Below are positions 47,087 to 56,433 of a stretch of DNA of 64,000 bases, one piece after another (the first letter of the stretch is position 1; each line of letters begins with the position of its first letter). The notes under the pieces are model-generated. The model was not told the origin of the DNA and did not search any database. It saw only the letters and a list, made by a program, of their open reading frames with translations. Where the stretch lies: positions 1-64,000 of the forward strand of contig JAFZVZ010000032.1 in assembly GCA_017617545.1 (NCBI GenBank), written 5' to 3'. The stretch is from Lachnospiraceae bacterium (lineage in GTDB: Bacteria; Bacillota; Clostridia; Lachnospirales; Lachnospiraceae). Both the position numbers and the translations under genes were made by a program.

Positions 47087-48298
47087 ATGGCAACTTATCA
47101 ATATGCGGCCGTCGACAAGTTCGGCAAGCAGAAGAAAGGAAGCATCGACGCGACGACGCCTGACCGCGCGGCGTCCATGCTTAAGGGCGAAGGCCTGATC
47201 CCCGTTAAGATCACCGAGGCGAACATCTTCAACAAGGATCTCAACCTCGGCGGCACGAAGGTTAAGAAACGTGAGCTCGCCGTGTTCTGCCGCCAGTTCG
47301 TGAGTATCATCAACGCCGGTGTTCCGATTATGGACGCGCTCGGCATGATGGAGGAACAGACCGAGAACAAGCAGTTCGCAAAGGCAATCGGCGATGTCCG
47401 CACCAGCGTAGCCAAGGGTGAAACGCTCGGCAACTCCATGAGAGCACACACCGATGTCTTCCCGACCATGCTCATTAACATGGTGGACGCCGGTGAGGCA
47501 TCCGGTAGTATCGATGTCTCCTTCACCCGAATGGCAACACAGTTTGAGAAGGACGCGTATCTGGGAGGTCTTGTAAAGAAGGCCATGGTTTACCCGATCG
47601 TCGTCTTCATCGTAGCAATCGCCGTGTGCGTCGTGCTCCTCGTCAAGGTTGTGCCGACATTCATGAACATGTTCAAGGATATGGACATCAAGATGCCCGG
47701 CATCACAACGTTCGTCGTCAACGCAAGCGAATGGTTGCAAACCAATTGGTTTGTTGCGGTTGGCGTGCTAGCGGTAATTATTATTGGTATCAAGATTTTT
47801 GCATCGTCGCAGACAGGAACGATCTTCTTCGCCACCCTGGCGATCAAGCTTCCGGCAGTCAAGAACTTCACAATCAAGTCGTCGTCCTCAAGACTTGCGA
47901 GAACACTCAGTACTCTTACCGCGGCCGGTATCTCGATGATCGATGCGCTTGACATCACCGGCAAGACGATGGGTAATTACCTGTTCAAGCAGGCGGTGTA
48001 CGAGTGCAAGGAAGAGGTCAAGAAGGGCGTTCCGCTCTCCGAGCCTCTGAAGCGTTGCGGACTGTTCCCTCCGATGGTTATCCACATGACCAAGATCGGT
48101 GAGGAAACCGGTGACCTTGAGGCCATGCTCACGAAGATGGCTGACTACTACGATGAGGAAGTAGAATCCGCCACGCAGGCATTGATGGCAGCTCTCGAGC
48201 CTGTGATCATCCTGATGATGGCCGGCATCTGCGGCGTTATCATCGGAGCCGTAATCGCCCCGATGGGAGCTCTCTACTCCGGTTTGGACAACCTGTAA
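47087..48298 (+). CDS. pilC: Type IV pilus inner-membrane platform protein PilC
   Basis: A 403-aa GspF/PilC platform protein with duplicated cytoplasmic GspF domains (ELAVFCRQFVSIINAGVPIMDAL and SRLARTLSTLTAAGISMIDAL) and three transmembrane helices (VVFIVAIAVCVVLLVKVVP; VAVGVLAVIIIGIKIF; VIILMMAGICGVIIGAVIAPM). It anchors PilB/PilT and the pilin assembly site. GGGAGG precedes the ATG. Confidence 0.95.
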   Translation: MATYQYAAVDKFGKQKKGSIDATTPDRAASMLKGEGLIPVKITEANIFNKDLNLGGTKVKKRELAVFCRQFVSIINAGVPIMDALGMMEEQTENKQFAKAIGDVRTSVAKGETLGNSMRAHTDVFPTMLINMVDAGEASGSIDVSFTRMATQFEKDAYLGGLVKKAMVYPIVVFIVAIAVCVVLLVKVVPTFMNMFKDMDIKMPGITTFVVNASEWLQTNWFVAVGVLAVIIIGIKIFASSQTGTIFFATLAIKLPAVKNFTIKSSSSRLARTLSTLTAAGISMIDALDITGKTMGNYLFKQAVYECKEEVKKGVPLSEPLKRCGLFPPMVIHMTKIGEETGDLEAMLTKMADYYDEEVESATQALMAALEPVIILMMAGICGVIIGAVIAPMGALYSGLDNL

Positions 48299-48429
48299 GA
48301 GGAACGGCAGGAAACTGCAAACCGCGCAAGCGGATCAAGTATGAATTAAGCGCCCGTTGATATAGGGCGGCGGGTGTTTAAGATAAAAAGAGTATATTAT
48401 ATGAAAAAATGAAAAGGAGAACAAAAGTT

Positions 48430-48894
48430 ATGAAGAAGAATCAGGGTTTTTCCCTCGTTGAGTTGATCGTTGTTATTGCCATCATGGCAGTGCTTGTTGG
48501 TGTTCTTGCACCGGCTTACCTGAGATATGTTGAGAAGTCCCGCAAGTCGACGGACGTTTCCTCGATCTCCGATATTCTTGCTGCAGCTGAGAAGGTTGCT
48601 ATCGATCCGGAGTATGATCTTAAGTCTGGCGCTAAGTTCGAGCTTAACGGTGCAACTGGCGGAAAGCTTACAATGAGCGTTACCGATGGTACCACGGATG
48701 ATGCTGGCGCATTGGCTGAGTGGAAGGCAATTGCTGGTGACGGGTACACCTGCAAGTCCAAGGAGTTTAAGACAGCGTGCAGTGGCTGGTCCTTCAGTGG
48801 AGAACTTAAGCCTGAGGGCTCTGTAGAGTGGACGATTAGCGCGGAAGCACTTACTACTTTCTCGCCTGACTTCGCTAAGAAGTGGACGTCGTAA
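48430..48894 (+). CDS. pilA: Type IV prepilin (major pilin candidate 1)
   Basis: A 154-aa prepilin with short leader MKKNQG, cleavage before Phe, then FSLVELIVVIAIMAVLVGVL with Glu5, and YLRYVEKSRKS. The globular part has two cysteines (YTCKSK and KTACSG) that could form the pilin disulfide. The start at 48430 follows AAAAGGAG. It is nearly identical to the 49019 product through the first 35 mature residues. The stem-loop after it may raise its transcript level. Confidence 0.92.
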   Translation: MKKNQGFSLVELIVVIAIMAVLVGVLAPAYLRYVEKSRKSTDVSSISDILAAAEKVAIDPEYDLKSGAKFELNGATGGKLTMSVTDGTTDDAGALAEWKAIAGDGYTCKSKEFKTACSGWSFSGELKPEGSVEWTISAEALTTFSPDFAKKWTS

Positions 48895-48958
48895 TTGCAA
48901 TCAACTCGTTTGACTGAGTGACATTTGTTGATAGTTGATTATGCTTGGTAATCCCTAT

Positions 48959-48982
48959 AGGGTGGCGCGAAAGCGCCACCCT
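48959..48982 (+). other. GAAA-tetraloop hairpin between the two pilin genes
   Basis: Perfect 10-bp stem AGGGTGGCGC/GCGCCACCCT capped by GAAA, with partial outer pairing ATGCTTGG/CCAAACGCAT. There is no T-tract. It is probably an mRNA-processing or stability element that allows unequal expression of the two pilins. Confidence 0.7.
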
Positions 48983-49018
48983 GCCAAACGCATAATACAA
49001 CGAGAAAGCGGTGAAGAG

Positions 49019-49450
49019 ATGAATTCCACCAGAGGAGAAAAAAGAAACGGGGGATTCTCCCTCGTCGAATTAATTGTTGTGATTGCCATCATGGCAATCC
49101 TTGTCGGCGTTTTGGCGCCGATGTATCTACGTTATGTAGAGAAGGCTCGAATGAGAAAAGATGAGGCCGCAGCGGAGGAAATCTTGCATGCTGCGGAAAT
49201 TGTTGTCTTTTCGGGAGAGTACGCGATCAGTACGGGAACCGTAGTTGTCACATTTGACAAAACCAATGGAATTGCCGTAACGAACGATCCCACCGGAACG
49301 CAGTTGACGGAAAACCTTGAGGAATTGTTTGGGACTCTTAGCAAGGTTAAACCCGAGTCTAATGAGTATGCCAATAAAGTATATAAGGTATCCATTGTTG
49401 CTCCGGCGGTTCCGGATGGGTATCCGTCCATGTCCGGTGCATGGTACTGA
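49019..49450 (+). CDS. Type IV prepilin (major pilin candidate 2)
   Basis: A 143-aa prepilin with leader MNSTRGEKRNGG, cleavage before Phe, and FSLVELIVVIAIMAILVGVL with Glu5 followed by YLRYVEKARM. It has no cysteines in the globular part. The start at 49019 follows GGTGAAGAG. It probably arose from a duplication of the pilin at 48430, with the globular domain diverged. Confidence 0.9.
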   Translation: MNSTRGEKRNGGFSLVELIVVIAIMAILVGVLAPMYLRYVEKARMRKDEAAAEEILHAAEIVVFSGEYAISTGTVVVTFDKTNGIAVTNDPTGTQLTENLEELFGTLSKVKPESNEYANKVYKVSIVAPAVPDGYPSMSGAWY

Positions 49451-49487
49451 TTAAAGCACAAAAAAGTAGTATGGAGTAAGCTGTCAG

Positions 49488-50261
49488 ATGGACATAGTTA
49501 TCTATGTTGTTGCTTTTATATTTGGAATTGTAATCGGAAGCTTTCTGAACGTATTGATCTTCCGCATGCCGAAGGGCGAGGATATCGCATCCAAGCGATC
49601 CCACTGCATGAGTTGCGGGTATCAGCTTCGGTGGTTTGATCTGATACCGCTGTTCAGTTGGATTTTTTTACGCGGACGTTGTCGGAAGTGCCACGAGAAG
49701 ATTTCAATACAGTATCCGATTATAGAAGCGCTGAATGGTATCTTGTATGTAGCGATCCTTCTTCTGTGCGGGATCAAGATCGACAGTCTGCTGTTCTGCC
49801 TTGCAGCATCGGCGCTGCTTGCACTCAGCGTGATCGATTTCCGGACATACATCATTCCAATCGGGTTCAACATTTTTATCCTGGCACTTGGTGTGATCCG
49901 GATCATCTGTAAGCTTGCGATCGACGGCGATACTCTTGGTTCTGTAGTACCGTACGTTATCGGGATGTTTGCGGTGAGCGTACCGCTCGGCATCCTGTGG
50001 TTTCTTTCGAAAGGCCGCGCCATCGGCGGCGGAGATGTCAAACTGATGGGTGCTGCCGGGTTGTTGCTCGGCTGGAAACAGATTTTGTTTGCGTTCGTTC
50101 TCGGCTGTATCATCGGGTCGTTCATCCACATTGCCAGGATGAAGATCTCGAAGGCGGGACGGGTGCTTGCCATGGGGCCGTATCTGGCGGCCGGGATCAT
50201 GATCGTCATCCTGTTCGGTGAGAAACTGTTAGGGTGGTACACCGGTTTGTTAGGCCTATAA
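49488..50261 (+). CDS. pilD: Prepilin leader peptidase/N-methyltransferase PilD
   Basis: A 257-aa polytopic aspartyl protease: GSFLNVLIFRMPKGE at the N-terminus, the zinc-binding CMSCGYQL and CRKCHEKIS pairs, catalytic Asp in SVIDFRTYIIP and in GRAIGGGDVKLMGAAGLLLG. It cleaves and N-methylates all prepilins of the locus. Confidence 0.95.
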   Translation: MDIVIYVVAFIFGIVIGSFLNVLIFRMPKGEDIASKRSHCMSCGYQLRWFDLIPLFSWIFLRGRCRKCHEKISIQYPIIEALNGILYVAILLLCGIKIDSLLFCLAASALLALSVIDFRTYIIPIGFNIFILALGVIRIICKLAIDGDTLGSVVPYVIGMFAVSVPLGILWFLSKGRAIGGGDVKLMGAAGLLLGWKQILFAFVLGCIIGSFIHIARMKISKAGRVLAMGPYLAAGIMIVILFGEKLLGWYTGLLGL

Positions 50262-50440
50262 GAGAAGAGAGATAAACCAGGTTTCCTCGAAGAAACCGGT
50301 CGCCGGAATTCCCGGCGTGTATATAAGAGGAGAGAGAGTTCTAATACGTAAATTGCTGAGACATTCTTTCAGTTAATGATAAACTAACAAGGAAGGACGA
50401 ACGAAGAACGATATTCGTTCGAGAGGGAGGCAAGAAAAGT
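50262..50440 (+). other. Gap between pilD and pilMN
   Basis: About 180 bases with small hairpins GGTTTC/GAAACC (50280-50297) and GCCGGAATTCCCGGC (50300-50316) but no clear consensus promoter. The segment probably separates two transcriptional or processing units of the pilus locus. Confidence 0.4.
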
Positions 50441-52195
50441 ATGGCTAAGAAAGTGCTGTCAATGGAGATCGGGCAGGCCACAACGCGTGTTGTCGAGATC
50501 GACTACATGTCCAAGGCACCGAAGATCTACCAGGCATTCAGCCTGGAGACTCCGAGAGACATGGTTCAGGATGGTGTGATCAGCCGCAACGAGGATTTCA
50601 TCATCAGCCTGAAGGCGGAGTTACGCAAGAGAGAGATCAAGACCGACAACGTCGTGTTCACCGTCTCTTCGAGCCGTATCGCAAACCGTGAAGCCCGGAT
50701 TCCGTTGGTCAAGGAGAACAAGATCCTGCCGTTGATCACGGCGAACGCCGCGGAGTATTTCCCGGTGGATATGAACCAGTATCACCTGGTTTACAATATC
50801 CTCGGCAAGATCGACACGAAGGAGGAGAAGCAGTATCGTCTGTCCCTGCTTGCAGTGCCGAACGATGTGACGACGTCGTATCTCGATCTGGCGCATTCGT
50901 TGCAGATGCATATCAAGGCGATTGACTATGTCGGCAACAGTGTGTATCAGGTTGTGAGACAGGATTTTGCGCATGGAACCAACGCTGTGATCAAGATTGA
51001 TGAGCATAGCTCCCTTGTGACGATCGTCAAGGAAGGCGAGATCGTGCTGCAGCGTTCCGTTGCACACGGTGTGAACGGAGTCATCGAGAACATGATGGAG
51101 CTCGATGTGTACGGTGAGAACCTTGACTATTACGGAGCGACCCGCGCGTTCATGACGAACCACTGCATCCGCCGTTACCTGAATGTGGACGTGGATTATC
51201 AGGAGCCGGAGGATACTTCGGATGAGATCATGATGTCCCGCATCATGCTTACCGAGAATCTCCGTTACCTCATCGGTAACATCGGACGTATCCTTGAGTA
51301 CTATGTCTCCCGTAACGACAATGAGCCGATCGACAGCATTGAGCTTGTCGGTATCGGTGCCGATTTCATCGGTCTTGATGAACTGCTCGGTAATGAGCTC
51401 GGTTACAACGTACACAACTATGACGGTCTGAACCAGATCAAGATCCTCAGCACCGGTTATTCCGATGTCACGATGCATGTTCTTGCGGCTTGCGTCGGTG
51501 CATCCATGAAGCCTCTGCAGCTCCTCTCTCCGGAGTTGATGAAGGGTGAGAGACAGCAGTCACTCATCATTCCGTTCGCGGCAATGGTTGCCTGCCTTGC
51601 AGTTGCTCTTGCACTGTTCTTGATCGGACGTATCAAGGTTACCAATAAGCAGAACGAGAAGAAAGAGATCGAGGCGGAGCTTGCAGCCAACAAGAAACTG
51701 AAGGATATCAAGCTCAACCACGAGACGACCAAGGCGACGTACGATAAGGTAATCGTTTACGACAACGCCGAGAAGACCGGCAACTACAATGGTCAGTTCG
51801 TAGCGTTCCTCGAGGAACTCGAGGCGAAGATGCCCAGGGATTATCAGGCAATTCAGATTTCAACAGACGGAGCAAAACTGCTTATGAAGATTTATTGTAT
51901 CGATAAGCAGTCTCTTACTACGATTGCTCAGCAGTTGTATCATTTTGATACAGTTACAATCGTTGGAATGTCGACGGTTAAAGAAGAAATATATGTGGAA
52001 CCGGAGCCCGAGCTTCCGGAAGGCGTAACTCCGACAGAGACGCCGACGCCGACGCCGTTTGATCCGAACATTACGCCGGAACCTACACCGACGCCGATCT
52101 GGATTTGTGAGACTACAATTGAAATGATCTACAACGAGGCGAAGACAGAGATTCCCGGTATTGTTGAGAATCCGCAGGCAGGAGGTGACAATTAA
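50441..52195 (+). CDS. PilM-PilN fusion protein of the type IV pilus
   Basis: A 584-aa protein. Residues 1-345 are PilM-like, actin/FtsA-fold (KKVLSMEIGQATTRVVEID, VIKIDEHSSLVTIVKEGEI, LVGIGADFIGLDELL). Residues 374-395 are a transmembrane helix (IPFAAMVACLAVALALFLIG) followed by a coiled coil (NEKKEIEAELAANKKLKDIK) and a small domain, as in PilN. Residues about 526-556 are a Thr/Pro/Glu linker (TPTPTPFDPN ... PTPTP), then a short C-terminal tail. PilM and PilN are normally separate. The stop overlaps the pilO start by one base. GGGAGG precedes the ATG. Confidence 0.85.
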   Translation: MAKKVLSMEIGQATTRVVEIDYMSKAPKIYQAFSLETPRDMVQDGVISRNEDFIISLKAELRKREIKTDNVVFTVSSSRIANREARIPLVKENKILPLITANAAEYFPVDMNQYHLVYNILGKIDTKEEKQYRLSLLAVPNDVTTSYLDLAHSLQMHIKAIDYVGNSVYQVVRQDFAHGTNAVIKIDEHSSLVTIVKEGEIVLQRSVAHGVNGVIENMMELDVYGENLDYYGATRAFMTNHCIRRYLNVDVDYQEPEDTSDEIMMSRIMLTENLRYLIGNIGRILEYYVSRNDNEPIDSIELVGIGADFIGLDELLGNELGYNVHNYDGLNQIKILSTGYSDVTMHVLAACVGASMKPLQLLSPELMKGERQQSLIIPFAAMVACLAVALALFLIGRIKVTNKQNEKKEIEAELAANKKLKDIKLNHETTKATYDKVIVYDNAEKTGNYNGQFVAFLEELEAKMPRDYQAIQISTDGAKLLMKIYCIDKQSLTTIAQQLYHFDTVTIVGMSTVKEEIYVEPEPELPEGVTPTETPTPTPFDPNITPEPTPTPIWICETTIEMIYNEAKTEIPGIVENPQAGGDN

Positions 52196-52935
52196 TGAAA
52201 GTATCCAAGAGAGACATCAGCATCGTTATGGTGCTCCTGGGTGTGATTGCCCTCTTCTGCGTATATCAGTTCTATTATCAGAAACAGATGGACGAAGTTA
52301 CCAAGCTCGAGAATGAGATCAAGGTTAAGAAGCAGGAGAATGACGAGCTTCTCAAGATCGATGAGCAACAGTTGAAGAACGACATGACGAAGTGGCAGAA
52401 TGAGCTTCGAGATATGGTTGTCAAGTATCCTGCATACTATCGTTACGACGACATGCTTTGGTATCTCTGCGGTCTCGAGAACATTGAGGAGTTCGGAGCT
52501 CATTTCTACGAGTACTATGTATTGCCGTCAAGTGTAACGGAAAGCTACATGGGTAAGTTTAACGAGAAGAGTGTGTTCTTCGCAAGCAGTCAGGCGTCTT
52601 ATAACATGAAGTTTACAACCGAGACCTACGAAGGTTGCAAGAAGATGCTGTCATATATCTATAATGACGGATCCAACAAGATTACAGCGAGAAATTTTGA
52701 CAGTATTTCGCTTGAGTATGACAATTATACAGGGATCGTAAAGGGCACAATTATTGCGAACGCATACGGCGTGTCGGATTTCAGGACGCTTGGACAGGGC
52801 AACGATACGAACTATCCTCCGTCCGAAGCAGTCATCCCGCAGATTTCGATGGGTGTTGAGTGCGTGTTCGGACCGACCGTAACGCCGATTCCTACGTTGG
52901 AACTCAATCCGGAGCAGCAGACGCCGGAACCGTAA
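52195..52935 (+). CDS. pilO: PilO-like alignment-complex protein
   Basis: A 246-aa bitopic membrane protein: short cytoplasmic N-terminus, one transmembrane helix (ISIVMVLLGVIALFCVYQF), a coiled coil (EVTKLENEIKVKKQENDELL) and a ferredoxin-like extracytoplasmic domain, as in PilO. The C-terminus ends in a Pro/Thr-rich tail (TVTPIPTLELNPEQQTPEP), echoing the linker of the preceding fusion. TAATG overlap with the pilMN gene indicates coupling. Confidence 0.85.
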   Translation: MKVSKRDISIVMVLLGVIALFCVYQFYYQKQMDEVTKLENEIKVKKQENDELLKIDEQQLKNDMTKWQNELRDMVVKYPAYYRYDDMLWYLCGLENIEEFGAHFYEYYVLPSSVTESYMGKFNEKSVFFASSQASYNMKFTTETYEGCKKMLSYIYNDGSNKITARNFDSISLEYDNYTGIVKGTIIANAYGVSDFRTLGQGNDTNYPPSEAVIPQISMGVECVFGPTVTPIPTLELNPEQQTPEP

Positions 52936-53106
52936 TAAATCAACAGTAAACCAGACTATCCGTTCCTGCCCTTACGGGCGGGAACGGCATAGCCATATAT
53001 AGGAAGGTTAGACCGGATAAGGTCTAAGAGGAGAAGCATTAACATAGAGTAAGGAGCTGTGGTAGCGGTAGATAATACCGCGTGGAGCCGGAAAGGAACA
53101 GGATAT

Positions 53107-53772
53107 ATGAGAGAGGACAGAAAGAAGAAGAGGAATTCCGGTTTTACTCTGGTTGAGGTTATGATCGCGGTTGCGATACTGGCGATCATTTCTATACCGG
53201 TGTTGCAATCGTTTGTTTCGGTTGCGCAGGTTAACAGCAAGTCGCGTCGCCGTCTTTCGGCCACGACGATCGCTGAGAACCTGATGGAATCCTGCAAGGG
53301 TATTTCACTGAAAGAGGTGGCCGCACAGTGCGACAACTTAACCCCGGCGGTACCGATTACGATTGTTGCAGGAAATCTTGAGGCGGGAACGGCGTTCGCC
53401 GGTTCCGCACAGGAAGTAAGTTTTGCATTGACCAATACCCTTAGTGGTGGAAATAAAACCGTGTCCTACGATGCGACGAACGGATATGTGTTCCATGCAA
53501 AGTCCGACGGCAAATATGCCTTCTGGGTGCGTCACATTCAGTCCGGAGGAGCGAGTTATGACGCGATCATAAAGTATGAGCTGGACACTACGAGAAGTCG
53601 TGGAGCAGCAGGCGGAACAACAGAGACGACACTGACGGCCGCCGGAGTGAATGTTATGAAGTTTTACAAGGTGACGATCATGGTGTATCGGTCGGCGAGC
53701 GATCTTACTTCGCTGACTACGGCTGATCCGATTGCATCTATCGAAGGTTCTGTTACGGATTATAGCAAGTGA
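53107..53772 (+). CDS. Minor prepilin, PilV/GspI-like
   Basis: A 221-aa prepilin with leader MREDRKKKRNSG, then FTLVEVMIAVAILAIISIPV with Glu5, followed by NSKSRRRLSATTIAENLMES as in GspI/PilV minor pilins. The globular part has no recognised domain. The start at 53107 follows AAAGGAAC; upstream sequence in frame lacks a site. Confidence 0.88.
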   Translation: MREDRKKKRNSGFTLVEVMIAVAILAIISIPVLQSFVSVAQVNSKSRRRLSATTIAENLMESCKGISLKEVAAQCDNLTPAVPITIVAGNLEAGTAFAGSAQEVSFALTNTLSGGNKTVSYDATNGYVFHAKSDGKYAFWVRHIQSGGASYDAIIKYELDTTRSRGAAGGTTETTLTAAGVNVMKFYKVTIMVYRSASDLTSLTTADPIASIEGSVTDYSK

Positions 53773-53786
53773 AAGGAGAACCAAAC

Positions 53787-55838
53787 ATGTTTATGCGCAG
53801 AAGATTACAAAGCGATGACCGCGGTATTGCGCTGATCAGTGTTATGATCTGCGTCATGCTGTGCTTCCTTCTGTCCGCGACGATCATGAGGATTTCCCTG
53901 CTTTCCTATTTGCAGAAAGGCATCGGAAAGCAGTCGACCTCAACGTTCTATGAGAATGAGTCGTTCGTGGATGACATTAAGCTCGGTGTACAGCAGAAGG
54001 TTGCCGTAGCTTTCGCGGAGTCGTCCTCGACAAGCCAGACGGCATTTATTTCGAATTTTAAGTCCAAGTTGCTTACGGATGGCGTTGCTGCCGGAGCATC
54101 CGCAACTGCGACGGATAAGGAAAAGTTGGAGGCAGCGCTTAAAAGTTACATCTCGAACAGCAATCCGACACTGAAGATTGTCAGCCTTACGGTTGATGGT
54201 GATGGAAGCGGAAATTGCTTCGTTGATGACGGCGAAGGTGAGGTCGTGATCAAGAATGTTCGGATTGAGTACACGGACGATTCCAAGGGCGGTTACGTGT
54301 CCAACATCAAGACGGATATCCGCATCCGGTCGCCGTTCTACATTACAACAACCACTTCGACGCAGACATCGAGATACTCGATGATTGCCGGCGGTGGAAC
54401 CAGTGCACTTTCCGCTGACTCGCAGGATACCATACTTCAGGTTGCGGGCAGTTACTATAGCGGATATAATTGCACGAATGCCAGGACGAACGCCGGATAT
54501 ACTGTTGATGCGAATGGCGTTGCAACTGCAACAGCAATTGAAATCGGCGGCAATACATTGCTTTATTTCACGGAGTCCGATTCCGAGAAGGCAGAGAGAG
54601 TTGCGAGCGGAACGGAAACGAACAGTCTTGTTTTGAACGGTGACATGATCATTAAAGGCAATGCCAAGGTTGTATTGATGGGAGGAACCGTTGTTGTTCG
54701 CGGAACAATTTACCTTCAGGGCAACGGTAAATTGATCGTCGATAAAGAGACTACGCTGATTTGTCGTGATATCCAGTTTACCAAAGGGGTAACTACATAC
54801 AAAGCAGCAACAGACACATATAACGGATCCAGTTCTCTCACACATCTTCCGTATCCTAAGAAACCGAAGTACACTAAATCTCAGGCAGATAAGGTTGATT
54901 CGGATTACGATAATAAGGGTGCGTTGTTTATCTGCGATACCGCGCGTTCTTCAATCGTTATCGGAACAAACACCAATGACTTGAAAGCTACCGTAAAGGA
55001 AGCTTCGTTTAGCGGAGGTAAGGTTAAGTCCGGATCTAACAATACGAATATTAAGTTGACAAACACCGGACAGTACGACAGTGACGCATCGGTTCCGAGC
55101 ACGAATCCCGAGTCGAACATTCGCAAGAGCGACGGAAACTACTATGATCCGGAATACTGTGCTTTGGTCGATGTTGAGTGGTTCCTGAAGGGAATGAGCG
55201 AAAGCAATCACATTGCACCTACGGCCAATACGGTAACCGGAACCGGTGCGCTCGAAGAGAAGGATTCCGCTACTAAAGAGTCGGATGCAAAACTCAAGAG
55301 TGGCAATAAGTTCTATTTTACGTCCGGACATGGTGGGTCTTCGGACACCAACGGAAAGGGCGAAGATCAGAACTCGCAGAATATAAACGGTAAAAATGTA
55401 AAGATTTGTATTGGCAATCATGATTCAATGCTCAGTACAAGTAACTACACTGACTCGATATTCTACCTTACTACACATGCGATTTCCTTCAATGATATGA
55501 ACTGGGACAGAGACGCAAGGCTTGTCATGCTTTCTTCTAAGAGTGTTGCTATGAAGCCGAAAGATGGCGGTATCGTCAGAATTGTTCCGATGAGCGAGTG
55601 GTTTTCTTCCGAAAACGCGTATAAAGCGTTCATCGATCAGATCGGATTGCATCTGGCAAGAAAGGACGCCAGCCAGTATAACCAGTACAACATCGTCAAC
55701 AACTATTTCGTCGGCGGGATCAAGACGTTGTATACAAGAGAGGGTGGCAGCGGTACAGAAACCATCACTACGGAGAATGATGTTGTAATGAACAAAACGC
55801 TCGAAGTAGTTTCATTCGAGAACTGGGAGAAGTATTAA
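53787..55838 (+). CDS. Large PilX/GspK-like minor pilin
   Basis: A 683-aa protein whose N-terminus looks like a prepilin, RLQSDDRG then IALISVMICVMLCFLLSATI, but with Ser where Glu5 is expected, as in GspK/PilX-type tip pilins. The remaining 640 residues are Ser/Thr/Asn/Gly-rich and beta-like. They include a filament-like stretch of short strands (IIKGNAKVVLMGGTVVVRGT, YLQGNGKLIVDKETTLI) resembling a right-handed beta helix, which suggests an exported adhesive or tip domain. AAAGGAG precedes the ATG; an ATG two codons later is also possible. Confidence 0.8.
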   Translation: MFMRRRLQSDDRGIALISVMICVMLCFLLSATIMRISLLSYLQKGIGKQSTSTFYENESFVDDIKLGVQQKVAVAFAESSSTSQTAFISNFKSKLLTDGVAAGASATATDKEKLEAALKSYISNSNPTLKIVSLTVDGDGSGNCFVDDGEGEVVIKNVRIEYTDDSKGGYVSNIKTDIRIRSPFYITTTTSTQTSRYSMIAGGGTSALSADSQDTILQVAGSYYSGYNCTNARTNAGYTVDANGVATATAIEIGGNTLLYFTESDSEKAERVASGTETNSLVLNGDMIIKGNAKVVLMGGTVVVRGTIYLQGNGKLIVDKETTLICRDIQFTKGVTTYKAATDTYNGSSSLTHLPYPKKPKYTKSQADKVDSDYDNKGALFICDTARSSIVIGTNTNDLKATVKEASFSGGKVKSGSNNTNIKLTNTGQYDSDASVPSTNPESNIRKSDGNYYDPEYCALVDVEWFLKGMSESNHIAPTANTVTGTGALEEKDSATKESDAKLKSGNKFYFTSGHGGSSDTNGKGEDQNSQNINGKNVKICIGNHDSMLSTSNYTDSIFYLTTHAISFNDMNWDRDARLVMLSSKSVAMKPKDGGIVRIVPMSEWFSSENAYKAFIDQIGLHLARKDASQYNQYNIVNNYFVGGIKTLYTREGGSGTETITTENDVVMNKTLEVVSFENWEKY

Positions 55839-55910
55839 GGTCTTCCTACGATGAGGTTGGTTCAGCAGTGAACATGCGGGCCGACAGCCCGCAGGGAGAG
55901 AGGAGATTAT

Positions 55911-56420
55911 ATGAAACACAATGAGGGCTTATCGCTGGTTGAATTGATCGTCATAATCGCAATCATGGGAGTGTTGGTTTCCGTCGTCGGGATCAGCGTC
56001 ACCGTGGTTTCGAGGCAGAAGGTCAGCAACGCGGCGAGCGATGTCAGAGGGCAATTTCAGACGGCTCAGACGATCGCAATGAGTAAAGACAACTGTTATA
56101 TGCAGTTTGAACAAAATGCAAACGGAGAGACGGTGTTTACCATTCATTCTTCGAATAATGCAATCTTGGACAGAGTGACAGTGAGTGAGAAAATCAGTAT
56201 TACTGTCGGTTATGGAAGTAGTACTCTGAATATGAGTTCGTGTGGCGTGGTTCGTATCTATTATGATCGAGAGTCCGGAGCTATTCGAGATGCATTTCTA
56301 TGCGGTACTTCTTCGAGTGATGGAACAAGCGTCGGCAATATCGATACGATCCGGTTCAGCAACGGTTCCAAGTCGGTCACACTTCATCTGACCAAGCTGA
56401 CCGGCAAGGTTTCGTATTGA
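55911..56420 (+). CDS. Minor prepilin, FimT/GspH-like
   Basis: A 169-aa prepilin with leader MKHNEG, then LSLVELIVIIAIMGVLVSVV with Glu5. The region SNAASDVRGQFQTAQTIAMS and the later RIYYDRESGAIRDAF follow the FimT/GspH pattern. GAGAGGAG precedes the ATG. One of four tightly spaced minor pilins expected to prime filament assembly. Confidence 0.88.
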   Translation: MKHNEGLSLVELIVIIAIMGVLVSVVGISVTVVSRQKVSNAASDVRGQFQTAQTIAMSKDNCYMQFEQNANGETVFTIHSSNNAILDRVTVSEKISITVGYGSSTLNMSSCGVVRIYYDRESGAIRDAFLCGTSSSDGTSVGNIDTIRFSNGSKSVTLHLTKLTGKVSY

Positions 56421-56433
56421 GAGGAGGGATACC

